A stretch of DNA of 64,000 nucleotides, from NCBI RefSeq assembly GCF_000179575.2, contig NC_015636.1:558001-622000 (forward strand). The letters are read 5' to 3'. The notes under the pieces were generated by a model. The model was not told where the DNA came from and made no database searches. It was given only the letters and a program-made list of their open reading frames with translations. The position numbers and the translations under genes are program-made. This DNA is from Methanothermococcus okinawensis IH1 (GTDB lineage Archaea > AGJL01 > Methanococci > Methanococcales > Methanococcaceae). Shown in pieces: positions 27,030 to 36,428 of this stretch; position 1 is the stretch's first letter, and every line of letters begins with the position of its first letter.

Positions 27030-27689
27030 TTAAAATTTTATATCTTTATTACTTACCAATCGCGGAACCATTGCCATTAAAACCGCACTTTCACACAAAT
27101 TTAGTCTGTTAATGCCTCCATTGGTTAAGTATCCTATTATCCCCTCTTTTTTTCCTATATCTTTTATATTATATATTTTTTCTGCTACAACCCCACATTC
27201 CTCCCCATGTTTCATTTCTTTTACGAGCTCAGTAGGCACTTGAAATCCCTGAGAAGTTCCAATGGTATAATCCAACCCATCATAAATGGCACAGACATGA
27301 ACATCCAAATATTTTCTGCCGATTTCAACAAGACCTGCCTCTATACCAACTCCATATAATGAAGATTTAGCTTCAAATGCATATTTTGCCCTGTTTTTTG
27401 CCCCTTCTGTTGTTTCATCAAATCCTATTGGCTGTTTGGATACTCCACTATTTGCATCGACCTCTACCACAAGGGTGCTTCCTATCGATTTTTCCATTGC
27501 CATTTCAACAGCTTTAACTTTAACGGGATTTTTACTTCCAACTGAAATTACTCTTAATTTATGTCCTGCGGGACCTCCTCTTAATAATCTTGCCTTCTCA
27601 GCACATTTAGCACTACCACATAAAAACCTACCAAAAAGATAAGTTGTAGCAGGAGCTCCGCATATTTCACATTTTTTACCTTTGAACAT
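27030..27689 (-). CDS. Inosine/xanthosine triphosphatase-like protein (DUF84) with N-terminal zinc ribbon
   Basis: The C-terminal part (from RVISVGSKNPVKVKAVEMAM) belongs to the YjjX/DUF84 family that hydrolyses non-canonical purine triphosphates. It is preceded by about 45 residues with CEICGAPA...CGSAKCAEKARLLRGG, a zinc-ribbon-like extension. An ATG at 27716 gives 9 more residues but has no ribosome-binding site. GTGAT with 3-nt spacing supports the ATG at 27689 (219 aa). House-cleaning of ITP/XTP is the likely role; the extra ribbon may bind nucleic acid. Confidence 0.83.
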   Translation of the reverse strand: MFKGKKCEICGAPATTYLFGRFLCGSAKCAEKARLLRGGPAGHKLRVISVGSKNPVKVKAVEMAMEKSIGSTLVVEVDANSGVSKQPIGFDETTEGAKNRAKYAFEAKSSLYGVGIEAGLVEIGRKYLDVHVCAIYDGLDYTIGTSQGFQVPTELVKEMKHGEECGVVAEKIYNIKDIGKKEGIIGYLTNGGINRLNLCESAVLMAMVPRLVSNKDIKF

Positions 27690-27750
27690 TTTATCACTTT
27701 TTATTACTTGCCTCATGTTAGTTATATTTTTATATTTTTATATTAATCTA

Positions 27751-28467
27751 TTATTTTAACTCCTTATTACTATCCTCAACTATTTCAACGCCATACCTTA
27801 CTACATTACTACTTCTTAAATATGTTCTATATTCTGCAATTTTATAAGACATTTCCATTATGGCTTTTGAATAATTGGCATCCATTGTAATGGTGTTTAA
27901 AAAACTTTTTAAATCATTTGGTGATTTTATATCGTATATATCCTTTGCACTACTTGAAATCACAACAGGGGTATTATACTTTTTTGCAAGAGACAAATTT
28001 CTTCTAAATGCCCATATAATCCGAGCTCTCTCATAGTATTTCTTTTCCAATAAACTCTTAAAATTTAATTCAATTGCTACCCTGTGGGTACTTCCTAACC
28101 TCGCAAGAATATGGTCAATACCATTATCCCTTCGATTTAACTCGGGTGTGGATAATATATCAACATCGTGCATTTCTAATGCCTTTCTACTAATTTTTAT
28201 AATGCCTCCTTCTACAAGAACCATATCAACTTTATCCCTATATTTTTTAACAGTTTTTAGCATTTCTTTTGATGATTTTGATGATATTTTTATCCCAGAA
28301 TATATTTTTAATCCATATTTCTCGCCATATTCCTTAGCACATTTTAGTTTTTCATTATCGTATTCATTGTGATACTGAATAAATACAGAACCATACCATC
28401 CTAATTCTTTAATCAGTTCAATACCTTCTTCATCAAATATGTGGTTAATATCTACGGGTTTAGTTAT
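27751..28467 (-). CDS. rnp3: RNase P protein component 3 (Rpp30)
   Basis: Rpp30 is the PHP/TIM-barrel protein subunit of archaeal RNase P, which processes tRNA 5' ends. Recognisable blocks are DVDILSTPELNRRDNGIDHILAR, VAIELNFKSLL and PVVISSSAKDIYDIKSPND. The open frame extends upstream to 28602, but that extension is a hydrophobic low-complexity stretch. GAGGA lies before the ATG at 28467, giving 238 aa, the family size. Its partners Pop5, Rpp21 and Rpp29 are not in the window. Confidence 0.93.
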   Translation of the reverse strand: MTKPVDINHIFDEEGIELIKELGWYGSVFIQYHNEYDNEKLKCAKEYGEKYGLKIYSGIKISSKSSKEMLKTVKKYRDKVDMVLVEGGIIKISRKALEMHDVDILSTPELNRRDNGIDHILARLGSTHRVAIELNFKSLLEKKYYERARIIWAFRRNLSLAKKYNTPVVISSSAKDIYDIKSPNDLKSFLNTITMDANYSKAIMEMSYKIAEYRTYLRSSNVVRYGVEIVEDSNKELK

Positions 28468-28623
28468 CATACTATCCTCTTTAAATTTAAATAAAATTAA
28501 AAACATAAAAAAGAAAAAGATAAATTGTAAAAAATAAGGTTTTAATAGTAATAAATAATCCATTAATAAATAAGAATATGTAGTGCAATACTTAATACTC
28601 AATATTTAAACATAATACTTATA

Positions 28624-28923
28624 TTAATATTTCACTCTATCCTGTGGAGTTCTTACCTCTTCAATTATTCTTTTTCCTGCGGCTACTTCATCTATACTAT
28701 GGATTACTCCATTCATTGATTCAATTATATCTTTTATAGGCTCATATTGTAAATCCATTCCTTCTATGGTAATTTTAATATTCTCTGTGGATTTATCGAT
28801 TTCATAAACTGTAATATTTACTCCATCCACATAATCTAATGCACATAATTTTACAGCTAAATCCGTTAATTTGGGCTCATGTGTTTTTAGAACATCCAAC
28901 ACTATTCTTCTCAGTCCCGGCAA
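28624..28923 (-). CDS. DUF211 family protein
   Basis: A 99-aa protein starting MPGLRRIVLDVLKTHEP and containing LDYVDGVNITVYEID and DLQYEPIKDIIESMNGVIHSIDEV. This is the archaeal DUF211 family, with a ferredoxin-like (ACT-like) fold and no assigned function. Translation begins with TTG, placed after GGAGGAGT. It may be the first gene of a unit with the RNase P subunit, since the strands agree. Confidence 0.88.
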   Translation of the reverse strand: MPGLRRIVLDVLKTHEPKLTDLAVKLCALDYVDGVNITVYEIDKSTENIKITIEGMDLQYEPIKDIIESMNGVIHSIDEVAAGKRIIEEVRTPQDRVKY

Positions 28924-29098
28924 TTTTACTCCTCCAATTAGTTATATATTTTTCATTAATAAAATATTTAATTTGATATATATAGTTAATTATAGTTAAG
29001 GTAGATATAATAAGGCATAATAAAAAATATTAAATTATAAAAACAGAATGTATAATATATAATAAATACATCTAAAGAAAATATAAAATATTTAATAT

Positions 29099-31750
29099 CT
29101 AATCGCCTTTCATCATTCCAATTTTAGCAAGCAATGCACTAAGCTGTATCCTCTCATTTGCTCCTTCAACAATCCTAAAATCACATTCCCCAATTGCTTC
29201 AACAAGGGATACCTTTTTTCTTTCTTCAATGTCTAAATTAGGGATTTCCCTAAACATCTGCAATAATATATCTTCACCACTCATTCCCCAATCTATCATC
29301 AAATTATATAGGAGCTCCCTTGCCTCAATGAATTTATTGTTTAGTGCGAGCTCTAACATTTTTATAATCTCATCAGGTCGTGCCTTCGATGATACCTTAT
29401 AAATGATTTCGTCGTTGATATTTTTTGAAACGGTTGCAGCGGTTTGTAATACATTTATGGCTTTTCTCAAATCCCCCTCTGATACATAGATTATAGCATC
29501 GATACCACTTTCATCAATAGTAATTCCCTCATTTTCTGCAATTTCTTTAATTTTTTTTATAATATCTTCTCGTTTTAATGGCGAAAATCTAAATATGGCA
29601 CATCTTGATTGTATCGGAGGAATAATACGGCTTGGATAGTTGCAACTCAAGATAAATCTACATATATCCGAGTATTTCTCCATAGTTCTCCTTAATGCAT
29701 TCTGAGCATCGCTTGTAAGTGCATCGCTTTCATCTAAAAATATTATTTTAAATGGTGCATCTCCAATAGGTTTTGTTCGTGCAAAATCTTTTACTTTTGT
29801 TCTTATTACATCAATACCTCTTTCATCTGAGCTGTTTAACTCCAAAAAATTGTCTCTCCAATTTTCACCATACAAATCCCTTGCAAGACATAACGCCGCA
29901 GTTGTATTGTGCAATACTGTTGGTAAATTTCCCCCTATGAAGTTATGATATTTCGGCACATGTAAATCATATATTGTAAAATCCCCTTCCGATGTTTTTA
30001 CATCTGTGATTTCATCCCAATATAGATTATTTGTTGTTAAGAATAACACATAAGCTATGGCATCCATTAATTTTTCATCATTTAGTGTCTCATTTAGTAT
30101 TTTAAGTTCAACAGCTCTTATCTCTTCCAATTTAGTTATATCAATATTATCATAAGTTTTTTCTTCAAGATAGGATTGGATACTTGAATTCCATGTGCCC
30201 ATACTGAGCTCCGCATAACCAACATAATGTTTAGCAAAATATCTCATTGCCTCAATGGTATCTTCAATATTTATATTAAGACATTTAGCAATTTTAAGAT
30301 AGTCCTTTAAACTTGGTTTTCTTTTACCGTTGATATACTCTAAAATTATATCGCTTTGTATTCCTGTCTTTTCTGAGATATGTTTTTTTCTTTTTTCAAC
30401 TTCATCCCAATCAATTAATATGGATTTATCAATTAACTTTTTAATAGTTTTTAACTCCTCCAATTTATAATAAACTTTTTTGGATATCTCAAAACTTGTT
30501 TTTTTAGTCTCAGCATACCCCAATATTTTTTTATAGTCATTATCAAGTTGTATTCTTAATCTATCTGCAATATATCTTATTTTTGATTTATCAACTGCAA
30601 TTACATCAAGGTTTGGGTTTTCGTTTTTTAATAATGTTTTTGCTCTATTATATTTATCTTTATCATAGAATCCAATTTCTTCTAAAAATTTTCCAATATT
30701 AGATGAATCAGATATTATAACACAATAATAATCCTTATCATGTTTTTTATCATGTTCTGTTTTTAATTTTGATATTATTTCATATTTTGCAAGTGCATAG
30801 CATAAATCCTCAGCCATATTTTTGCTTGCAGTATATAATACAATAGAATCATCTTTTATAATTGCATTACAATCAAAATATGCCTTAATAAAGTATTTTA
30901 AGGATAAGCTATTCATCACATAATTAGGTATTTTTATTTGAGATTTTTTTCCCCTAAAATCAGTAATTATATTAATTGCTTTTTTTGAATTTACATAGAC
31001 GGATGGTGTGTTGTCTTTGTGAATTCTTTCTTTTATTTCTGCATCATCAAATAATTTTTGGGTGAGCTCTGCAAATCTCTTTCTAAGCGTGTAATTGTTG
31101 TTTATAAATATAATTATGTTATCATTGGTTATGCCATCATTACTACTCATACCAGCATAGCTATTGCCTATAAAATAACCAAGCCACTCTAACATCATGT
31201 TTTCATATTTATACTTATGTTCATTGATTAAATTATCTGAATTATTATCATCAAGTGATATATACCTTGAAGTAGCCAATTTATCTCCAATTTTCAGATT
31301 CTCGGCTTTCTCCCATTTTATAGTTCCATCTTTTTTATTTACTAACAGTGGATGATATGTTGTTATTTTTAACTCTCTTCCATATTTAGTTTTTATTTTT
31401 ATTATCTTATTGGTTTTATCCTTATAAACATACTGCACATTGAATCTTTTAATATTCCCATCCTCATCAATACCTAAAACATTTAAATCTTTTGGATTAC
31501 TTACAAGGGTAGCTCCAAATCTTCCATTACTAATTTTTTCTACAATATCTCCTAAATTCTCAATTTTATTATTTACAATTACTTTTGTATCTCCAGTTAA
31601 GCATTTACCAACACCAGGAGGACCGCTAAATAACATATGAGGCATGGATTTCTTTTTTACATAACTTTTAAGTCGTTTTATGATTTCATCATGTCCAGTA
31701 ATTTCATCCAATGTTTTTGGACGGTATTTCTCCACCCATGGCTTTTCCAT
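29099..31750 (-). CDS. rfcS: Replication factor C small subunit, interrupted by an intein
   Basis: The clamp loader small subunit opens and loads PCNA. The host protein is 317 aa: N-extein residues 1-49 (KPWVEKYRPKTLDEI... to GPPGVGK) and C-extein 616-883 (TTAALCLARDL..., with the LDESDAL Walker B, SRIIPPIQSRC sensor and SRC arginine finger). The intein of 566 aa is inserted inside the Walker A motif, between Lys49 and the following Thr. This is a known RFC intein site. The ATG follows GGTGA. The protein must splice to bind ATP. Confidence 0.96.
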   Translation of the reverse strand: MEKPWVEKYRPKTLDEITGHDEIIKRLKSYVKKKSMPHMLFSGPPGVGKCLTGDTKVIVNNKIENLGDIVEKISNGRFGATLVSNPKDLNVLGIDEDGNIKRFNVQYVYKDKTNKIIKIKTKYGRELKITTYHPLLVNKKDGTIKWEKAENLKIGDKLATSRYISLDDNNSDNLINEHKYKYENMMLEWLGYFIGNSYAGMSSNDGITNDNIIIFINNNYTLRKRFAELTQKLFDDAEIKERIHKDNTPSVYVNSKKAINIITDFRGKKSQIKIPNYVMNSLSLKYFIKAYFDCNAIIKDDSIVLYTASKNMAEDLCYALAKYEIISKLKTEHDKKHDKDYYCVIISDSSNIGKFLEEIGFYDKDKYNRAKTLLKNENPNLDVIAVDKSKIRYIADRLRIQLDNDYKKILGYAETKKTSFEISKKVYYKLEELKTIKKLIDKSILIDWDEVEKRKKHISEKTGIQSDIILEYINGKRKPSLKDYLKIAKCLNINIEDTIEAMRYFAKHYVGYAELSMGTWNSSIQSYLEEKTYDNIDITKLEEIRAVELKILNETLNDEKLMDAIAYVLFLTTNNLYWDEITDVKTSEGDFTIYDLHVPKYHNFIGGNLPTVLHNTTAALCLARDLYGENWRDNFLELNSSDERGIDVIRTKVKDFARTKPIGDAPFKIIFLDESDALTSDAQNALRRTMEKYSDICRFILSCNYPSRIIPPIQSRCAIFRFSPLKREDIIKKIKEIAENEGITIDESGIDAIIYVSEGDLRKAINVLQTAATVSKNINDEIIYKVSSKARPDEIIKMLELALNNKFIEARELLYNLMIDWGMSGEDILLQMFREIPNLDIEERKKVSLVEAIGECDFRIVEGANERIQLSALLAKIGMMKGD
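29906..31603 (-). mobile_element. RFC intein with degenerate LAGLIDADG endonuclease
   Basis: The intein starts with Cys (CLTGDTKVIV) and ends in VLHN followed by extein Thr, so splicing residues look intact; block B is in KITTYHPLLV. The homing endonuclease region has motifs LGYFIGNSYAG and FIKAYFDCNAI. In both, the position of the catalytic acid (the last D of LAGLIDADG) is not acidic (Ser and Asn). A helix-turn-helix-like segment (about 435-470) lies between the endonuclease and the C-terminal splicing block. It is probably splicing-competent but no longer homing. Confidence 0.88.
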
Positions 31751-31889
31751 ATTTTCACCAATGGTTATATTTATCGTTTTATTATTTTTAATTATTTTAT
31801 TATTACTTTATACTATTATTTTTTTATTATTGCTTTATTTATTTTATTTATCTTTATACTTTAATTTAATTAATTTAATAATTTTTTAA

Positions 31890-33110
31890 TTATTTATTTA
31901 GAGCATAATTTAGAACTTCACCAAATCTTGATTTTACAATAGCTCTTTTACCTAAAACTTTTGCATGAGCATCCAATTCAATAATGGCATAATCGTAAAT
32001 CTCTTTTATCGGATAATATAACCTTGGACCATCGCTTATCCCAATAGTTATTACATCTTTATTTATTTCCTTTAACTCTTCAATAGGCAGTGCATGGGGA
32101 ACTCCTGAAACTATTACAATATCTGGGTTAATTTCCTTTAATATATTTACAGCCCTTTTTCCAGTAATTGGGTATTCATCTAATCCACCAGTAATATAAT
32201 CTATATTTATATTATTTTTTGAATATTCATTTAATATATTTTCTGCATCTTTTCTAACCTTTTTAAATCCTATATTTTTATCCAAATTGACTATATTTAT
32301 TATATCAATATTTTCGATATTTATGTTCTTTTTATTTTTATCAATATTATTTTTTATTTTATTAATTATTTTATTAATCTCAACAAGTGGATGAGCAAAT
32401 AAATATGCAGTCTCCTTTTTAGCATTTAAAACACAGGCGATTTTTAAATTATTATTACTGTTGTTATTATTATTGTTATTAATATTATTGCTACTATTAT
32501 TAATATTATTATATTTATTTATATATTCAGTTATTAAATTTATTACCTCGTCTAAATCATCTTCATAGGTTGGTTTTATATATTTACTTTTAGCCATGCC
32601 TCTGGTTTTTTCAACTTCTGTGGCTTTTATAAGCATTTCTTTTTGCCTATTAAATTCTTTTTCATCAATTATTCCCAAATTTAAACAACTTTCCATGGTT
32701 TTAATGGCTCCAATAGTATTATCGTTCATTCCACTATGGACTTCAACTGGAATAATCACTACATCCCTATTGTCATTATAATCATCAACTGGTGCATACA
32801 AATCCTCACCAATTATCATACTTACACAGGTCCCAACAATACCTATGAGATATTTATTTTTCTCGGATTTGTTTTTCTTTAAATAATCTATTACATCAGC
32901 TATTGTATTACTTAATTTTTCCTGAGCTCCGAATATAAAATCATTCTCATCCATGGCAGTTGTGAAAACTCTAACTCCATCCAATTCTAAAAGTCTTGCG
33001 GTTCTAAAACAGCAACCACTTGGTCCATGCATAATTATAGCATCAACCCCAATATCCCTTAGCTGATACATTGATGCGGCTATTGGTGATGGTCTAGGGT
33101 GCATTATCAT
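31890..33110 (-). CDS. cfbD: Ni-sirohydrochlorin a,c-diamide reductive cyclase subunit CfbD
   Basis: CfbD is the NifD-like subunit of the nitrogenase-type reductase that makes the F430 precursor for methyl-coenzyme M reductase. The start MIMHPRPSPIAASMYQLRDIGVDAIIMHGPSGCCFRTARL and VGTCVSMIIGEDL contain the cysteines of the family. An insert of about 25 residues, almost all Asn and Ser, lies at about 198-222 and looks lineage-specific. The ATG follows GGATGATAAA. The partner cfbC is not in the window. Confidence 0.92.
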   Translation of the reverse strand: MIMHPRPSPIAASMYQLRDIGVDAIIMHGPSGCCFRTARLLELDGVRVFTTAMDENDFIFGAQEKLSNTIADVIDYLKKNKSEKNKYLIGIVGTCVSMIIGEDLYAPVDDYNDNRDVVIIPVEVHSGMNDNTIGAIKTMESCLNLGIIDEKEFNRQKEMLIKATEVEKTRGMAKSKYIKPTYEDDLDEVINLITEYINKYNNINNSSNNINNNNNNNSNNNLKIACVLNAKKETAYLFAHPLVEINKIINKIKNNIDKNKKNINIENIDIINIVNLDKNIGFKKVRKDAENILNEYSKNNINIDYITGGLDEYPITGKRAVNILKEINPDIVIVSGVPHALPIEELKEINKDVITIGISDGPRLYYPIKEIYDYAIIELDAHAKVLGKRAIVKSRFGEVLNYALNK

Positions 33111-33242
33111 TTTATCATCCTTATCTTTCTAAATACTAAATATACGAATAAATATAAATTAAAAATCTATAAAATAAATGGAATAATTAATAAAATTAAA
33201 ATAATTGATAAATAATAAAATAACTAAATAAAATTAATTATA

Positions 33243-34271
33243 TCATGGTTTTAATCCACCATATAACAATGCCTCGGTTTCATTAAATCCAGCCATTAAA
33301 TTCATATTTTGGATTGCCTGACCACTAGCCCCCTTTACAAGGTTATCTATTGCAGAAACCATAACAAGTCTTCCATATTTATCCACTTCAAATCCTCCAA
33401 TATCACAGAAATTTGAACCCCTAACCCCCGTCAATGTAGGAGCTCCTTCATCAAATATTCTTACAAATGGTTCATTTTTGTAGAATTTTTTATAAATATC
33501 AATTACCTCAGCCCTCTTAACATTTTCTTTTAAAAAGGTATGAGTAGTTGTCAATATTCCCCTAGTAATTGGTGCAAGATGTGGCGTAAATGATAATTTT
33601 ATGTTTTTGTTGGTTAATTTTTCCAGTTCTTTTTCTATCTCTGGGCTGTGTCTATGTGTTGTAAGTTTATAGGGTTTTATATTCTCATTTACATTTGGAA
33701 AATGAGTAGTTTCTGATGGATTAACCCCTGCACCACTAACACCAGTTTTTGAATCAACAATTATTCTATCTTCTATTAAATCCTCCTTTACAAGTGGTGC
33801 CAATGCCAAAATTGCACCAGTTGGGAAGCACCCAGGATTTGCCACAAGTTTTGTTTTTTTAATATCTTCTCTGTGGAGCTCAGGTAATCCATATACTGCA
33901 TCAAGTTTTCCCGTATGTTTTAGGTTATACCATTCTTCATATGTGCTAATATCTTCAAATCTGTAATCCCCACTTAAATCAATAATCTTCATGCCTTTTT
34001 CATATAATTCAGGCACTATATGCATTGAAGCACCATGTGGTGTTGCACAAAATACAAAGTCGGAATCAATATCAGCAGGAAAGATATTTTTAAATGTTGT
34101 ATTGTCAAGGTTTTTAATGCCTTTTAAATTTGGATGTAGTTTTGTTATTTTCACTCCATCCATTTTTCGTGAAGTAATATATTTTATTTCAACCTCTGGA
34201 TGATTTGAAAGTATCCGCAATAACTCGCTCCCTGTATATCCTGTTCCTCCAATTATTGAAACTGTTATCAT
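33243..34271 (-). CDS. argC: N-acetyl-gamma-glutamyl-phosphate reductase
   Basis: ArgC reduces N-acetylglutamyl phosphate in arginine synthesis using NADPH. The Rossmann motif [16 protein letters not shown] is at the N-terminus, and the active-site cysteine is Cys148 in NPGCFPTGA. The HRHSPEIE block and C-terminal [10 protein letters not shown] are typical. The length (342 aa) is normal. GGGTGAT precedes the ATG. Confidence 0.97.
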   Translation of the reverse strand: MITVSIIGGTGYTGSELLRILSNHPEVEIKYITSRKMDGVKITKLHPNLKGIKNLDNTTFKNIFPADIDSDFVFCATPHGASMHIVPELYEKGMKIIDLSGDYRFEDISTYEEWYNLKHTGKLDAVYGLPELHREDIKKTKLVANPGCFPTGAILALAPLVKEDLIEDRIIVDSKTGVSGAGVNPSETTHFPNVNENIKPYKLTTHRHSPEIEKELEKLTNKNIKLSFTPHLAPITRGILTTTHTFLKENVKRAEVIDIYKKFYKNEPFVRIFDEGAPTLTGVRGSNFCDIGGFEVDKYGRLVMVSAIDNLVKGASGQAIQNMNLMAGFNETEALLYGGLKP

Positions 34272-34396
34272 ATAATCACCCTATATATTATCTTATATTA
34301 TTTTTTTATTATTATTCTATGTTTTTTGTTTTTAATTTTTTCATATTTATTCTTATAATTGTTATTTTTAATATTATTATATTAATATTATTAACT

Positions 34397-35035
34397 TTAT
34401 TCATTTAATACTAAAAATTTATCTTTTATCTCCCTTACTAAATCAACTACATATTTAACTTTTTTATTTTTTATAATTATGCTATCGGATGTTGCCACTA
34501 TTTCTTTATTCATCAAAATATAATCACAATTTTTTACACAGAAAACTTCACCATCTATATTGTATTTTTCCATCAAGGTTCTTATTTTTTTGGAGAGCTC
34601 ACCACTTTTTGATACTTGGGCATCAAAATAAAATATTGGTTTTATGTTGTAATATTTAAATAGTTTAAAAAGTAAATTTATAGCTTTTTCGGTATATGTA
34701 TTAATTTTATAGTTTCCATAAATCCCCATAAAATCTCTATATATCCCATCATCACATAAAACAATCTTATTTTTTAGAAATGCTTCAATTCCAATTAATA
34801 CATTATAGCCATCAATATTTATTTCCCCATTTGATAATTTCTCAATATCTATTAATTTACTTTTTACAGTTTTTATTTCCTCATCGGTATGTATAGTCCT
34901 AATAATTTTTAACCTGTCTCTTTTTGGGATTTTATAATGATTACAAACAACATTTAGAGCATAATCCTTTTTATAGCCTCTATTTATCAAATATTTGAAA
35001 TCCTTTTTAGCCTCGTTTATTTTTTCATTGGACAT
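34397..35035 (-). CDS. DUF434 domain protein
   Basis: This is an archaeal conserved protein of 212 aa. A basic N-terminal helix-rich part (NRGYKKDYALNVVCNHYKIPKRDRLKIIRTIH) precedes a domain with IDGYNVLIGIEAFL and PIFYFDAQVSKSGELSKKI, which resembles NYN/PIN-type nucleases in its spacing of acids. That resemblance is my inference. The start overlaps the polyferredoxin gene by 19 bp, so the two are co-expressed. Confidence 0.78.
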   Translation of the reverse strand: MSNEKINEAKKDFKYLINRGYKKDYALNVVCNHYKIPKRDRLKIIRTIHTDEEIKTVKSKLIDIEKLSNGEINIDGYNVLIGIEAFLKNKIVLCDDGIYRDFMGIYGNYKINTYTEKAINLLFKLFKYYNIKPIFYFDAQVSKSGELSKKIRTLMEKYNIDGEVFCVKNCDYILMNKEIVATSDSIIIKNKKVKYVVDLVREIKDKFLVLNE

Positions 35036-35622
35036 ATTTCCTCACATTCTTTGCAAAATATACAGGAATCTATATCAACTTTAATTATACAGGATTTTAC
35101 ATAATCAGCTGGGGATAACATTGCATGCATCGGACAAAAATCTATACAAATTGAGCAATTTTCACATTTTTCAGGATTTATTGAAATCTTGCAGTTTCCT
35201 TTTTCATCATTCTCAAAGTAGATAGCTTTATTAGGACATTTTGTAATACATAAACCACAATTATTGCATTCATTTGTGATAACGGGGGTGTTAGGCATTG
35301 GAATTTCATTTTTTATAATGGGTATGGAACATACCAATGCACAGTATCCACATTTTGTGCATTTATCCTTATCAATTGTAAATCTATCCAATAAAATAGC
35401 ATTGTTTGGGCAGACATTCATACAAGCCCCGCAATGAGAACATATTATATTTCTAAATTTAAATATTTTTATAGCATTTGTTGGACATACCTTGACACAC
35501 AAGCTACAAGCTATACAGTTATCTAATATCGGATGTTCTGTTTTTTTAAGTTCTTGAAATTCATTTTTTTTAAATACATTTTTAAAAATCTTTTTTAATA
35601 AATTTCCCTTATTTATTACCAT
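35017..35622 (-). CDS. Polyferredoxin with six [4Fe-4S] motifs
   Basis: Six CxxCxxCxxxC motifs are spread over 201 aa (CIACSLCVKVC, CSHCGACMNVC, CTKCGYCALVC, CNNCGLCITKC, CENCSICIDFC, CIFCKECEEIC), giving potentially six cubane clusters. A basic N-terminal tail of about 25 residues could touch the membrane or a partner. Polyferredoxins in methanogens carry electrons between hydrogenases and reductases. The neighbours do not identify a partner. It overlaps the DUF434 gene. Confidence 0.85.
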   Translation of the reverse strand: MVINKGNLLKKIFKNVFKKNEFQELKKTEHPILDNCIACSLCVKVCPTNAIKIFKFRNIICSHCGACMNVCPNNAILLDRFTIDKDKCTKCGYCALVCSIPIIKNEIPMPNTPVITNECNNCGLCITKCPNKAIYFENDEKGNCKISINPEKCENCSICIDFCPMHAMLSPADYVKSCIIKVDIDSCIFCKECEEICPMKK

Positions 35623-35739
35623 ATTTGCCCATCATTTATTTTATTACTTAATTTTTCCTTTCTTAATATATATTATTAATAGAATTTAAATTTAATTTAA
35701 ATATATTTAAATATATAAATTAATATTTATAAAACAAAA

Positions 35740-35814
35740 CGCCCTGGCCGGGATTTGAACCCGAGTCACAGGAGTGACAGTCCTGTATGATAGGCCGAGC
35801 TACACCACCAGGGC
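35740..35814 (-). tRNA. tRNA-Asp (GTC), copy 1
   Basis: The acceptor GCCCTGG pairs with CCAGGGC, the anticodon loop CTGTCAC gives anticodon GTC, and the discriminator is G73 as expected for Asp. It is identical to the copy at 36105-36179 and is the last gene of the stable-RNA operon. CCA is not encoded. Confidence 0.96.
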
Positions 35815-35838
35815 AAATGTATTAAATATATAAAAAAA

Positions 35839-35955
35839 GGCTGACAGCGTCATCCTGTTCCCACCGAAAGGCAGTACTTAGGATATCGCTGGAGGGCTTA
35901 ATTTCCGAGATCGGAACGGGATCGGATGTGGCACCTCCGCTATGACCGTCATGCC
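35839..35955 (-). rRNA. rrf: 5S rRNA, copy 1
   Basis: The 117-nt sequence reads GGCATGACGGTCATAGCGG at its 5' end and closes with GCTGTCAGCC, pairing to helix I. The internal block CCGATCCCGTTCCGATCTCGG is typical of 5S rRNA loops B/C. It lies between tRNA genes, not next to 16S or 23S rRNA, and is identical to the copy at 36203-36319. Confidence 0.95.
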
Positions 35956-35980
35956 AAAAAATGCCAATTAAAGCTTAAAG

Positions 35981-36054
35981 CGGGCCCGAAGGGATTCGAA
36001 CCCTCGACCGCCTGGTTAAAAGCCAGGCGCTCTACCAGACTAAGCTACGGGCCC
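35981..36054 (-). tRNA. tRNA-Lys (TTT), copy 1
   Basis: The acceptor GGGCCCG pairs with CGGGCCC, the anticodon loop CTTTTAA gives anticodon TTT, the discriminator is G73, and the T-loop is GTTCGAATC. It is identical to the copy at 36345-36418. Confidence 0.96.
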
Positions 36055-36104
36055 AAAATTCTTAAACTCCCATTATTGTATTTTATTGATAATATATTAT
36101 TAAA

Positions 36105-36179
36105 CGCCCTGGCCGGGATTTGAACCCGAGTCACAGGAGTGACAGTCCTGTATGATAGGCCGAGCTACACCACCAGGGC
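36105..36179 (-). tRNA. tRNA-Asp (GTC), copy 2
   Basis: Identical in sequence to the copy at 35740-35814: anticodon GTC, G73. It is the sixth gene from the operon promoter. Confidence 0.96.
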
Positions 36180-36202
36180 AAATGTATTAAATATATAAAA
36201 AA

Positions 36203-36319
36203 GGCTGACAGCGTCATCCTGTTCCCACCGAAAGGCAGTACTTAGGATATCGCTGGAGGGCTTAATTTCCGAGATCGGAACGGGATCGGATGTGGCACCT
36301 CCGCTATGACCGTCATGCC
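36203..36319 (-). rRNA. rrf: 5S rRNA, copy 2
   Basis: Identical to the copy at 35839-35955. It lies between tRNA-Lys and tRNA-Asp of the upstream duplicate unit. No 16S or 23S rRNA gene is in the window. Confidence 0.95.
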
Positions 36320-36344
36320 AAAAAATGCCAATTAAAGCTTAAAG

Positions 36345-36418
36345 CGGGCCCGAAGGGATTCGAACCCTCGACCGCCTGGTTAAAAGCCAGGCGCTCTACC
36401 AGACTAAGCTACGGGCCC
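36345..36418 (-). tRNA. tRNA-Lys (TTT), copy 2
   Basis: Identical to the copy at 35981-36054, with anticodon TTT. It follows tRNA-Tyr by 10 bp. Confidence 0.96.
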
Positions 36419-36428
36419 ATGCGTAAAG

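Larger units (their letters stand above)
35737..36419 (-). repeat. Tandem duplication of the tRNA-Asp / 5S / tRNA-Lys block
   Basis: Units 35737-36055 and 36102-36419 are the same apart from one A in a poly-A spacer, including the spacers between genes. They are separated by 46 bp of unique AT-rich DNA. Similarity stops sharply one base outside the outer tRNA ends, so the duplication took the three genes as a unit and is recent or kept uniform by conversion. Confidence 0.93.

Noticed and set aside
28468-28602. N-terminal 45-residue hydrophobic extension of Rpp30
   Set aside because: The extension is composed of Phe/Leu/Lys from AT-rich DNA and has no ribosome-binding site. The ATG at 28467 has one and matches family length.
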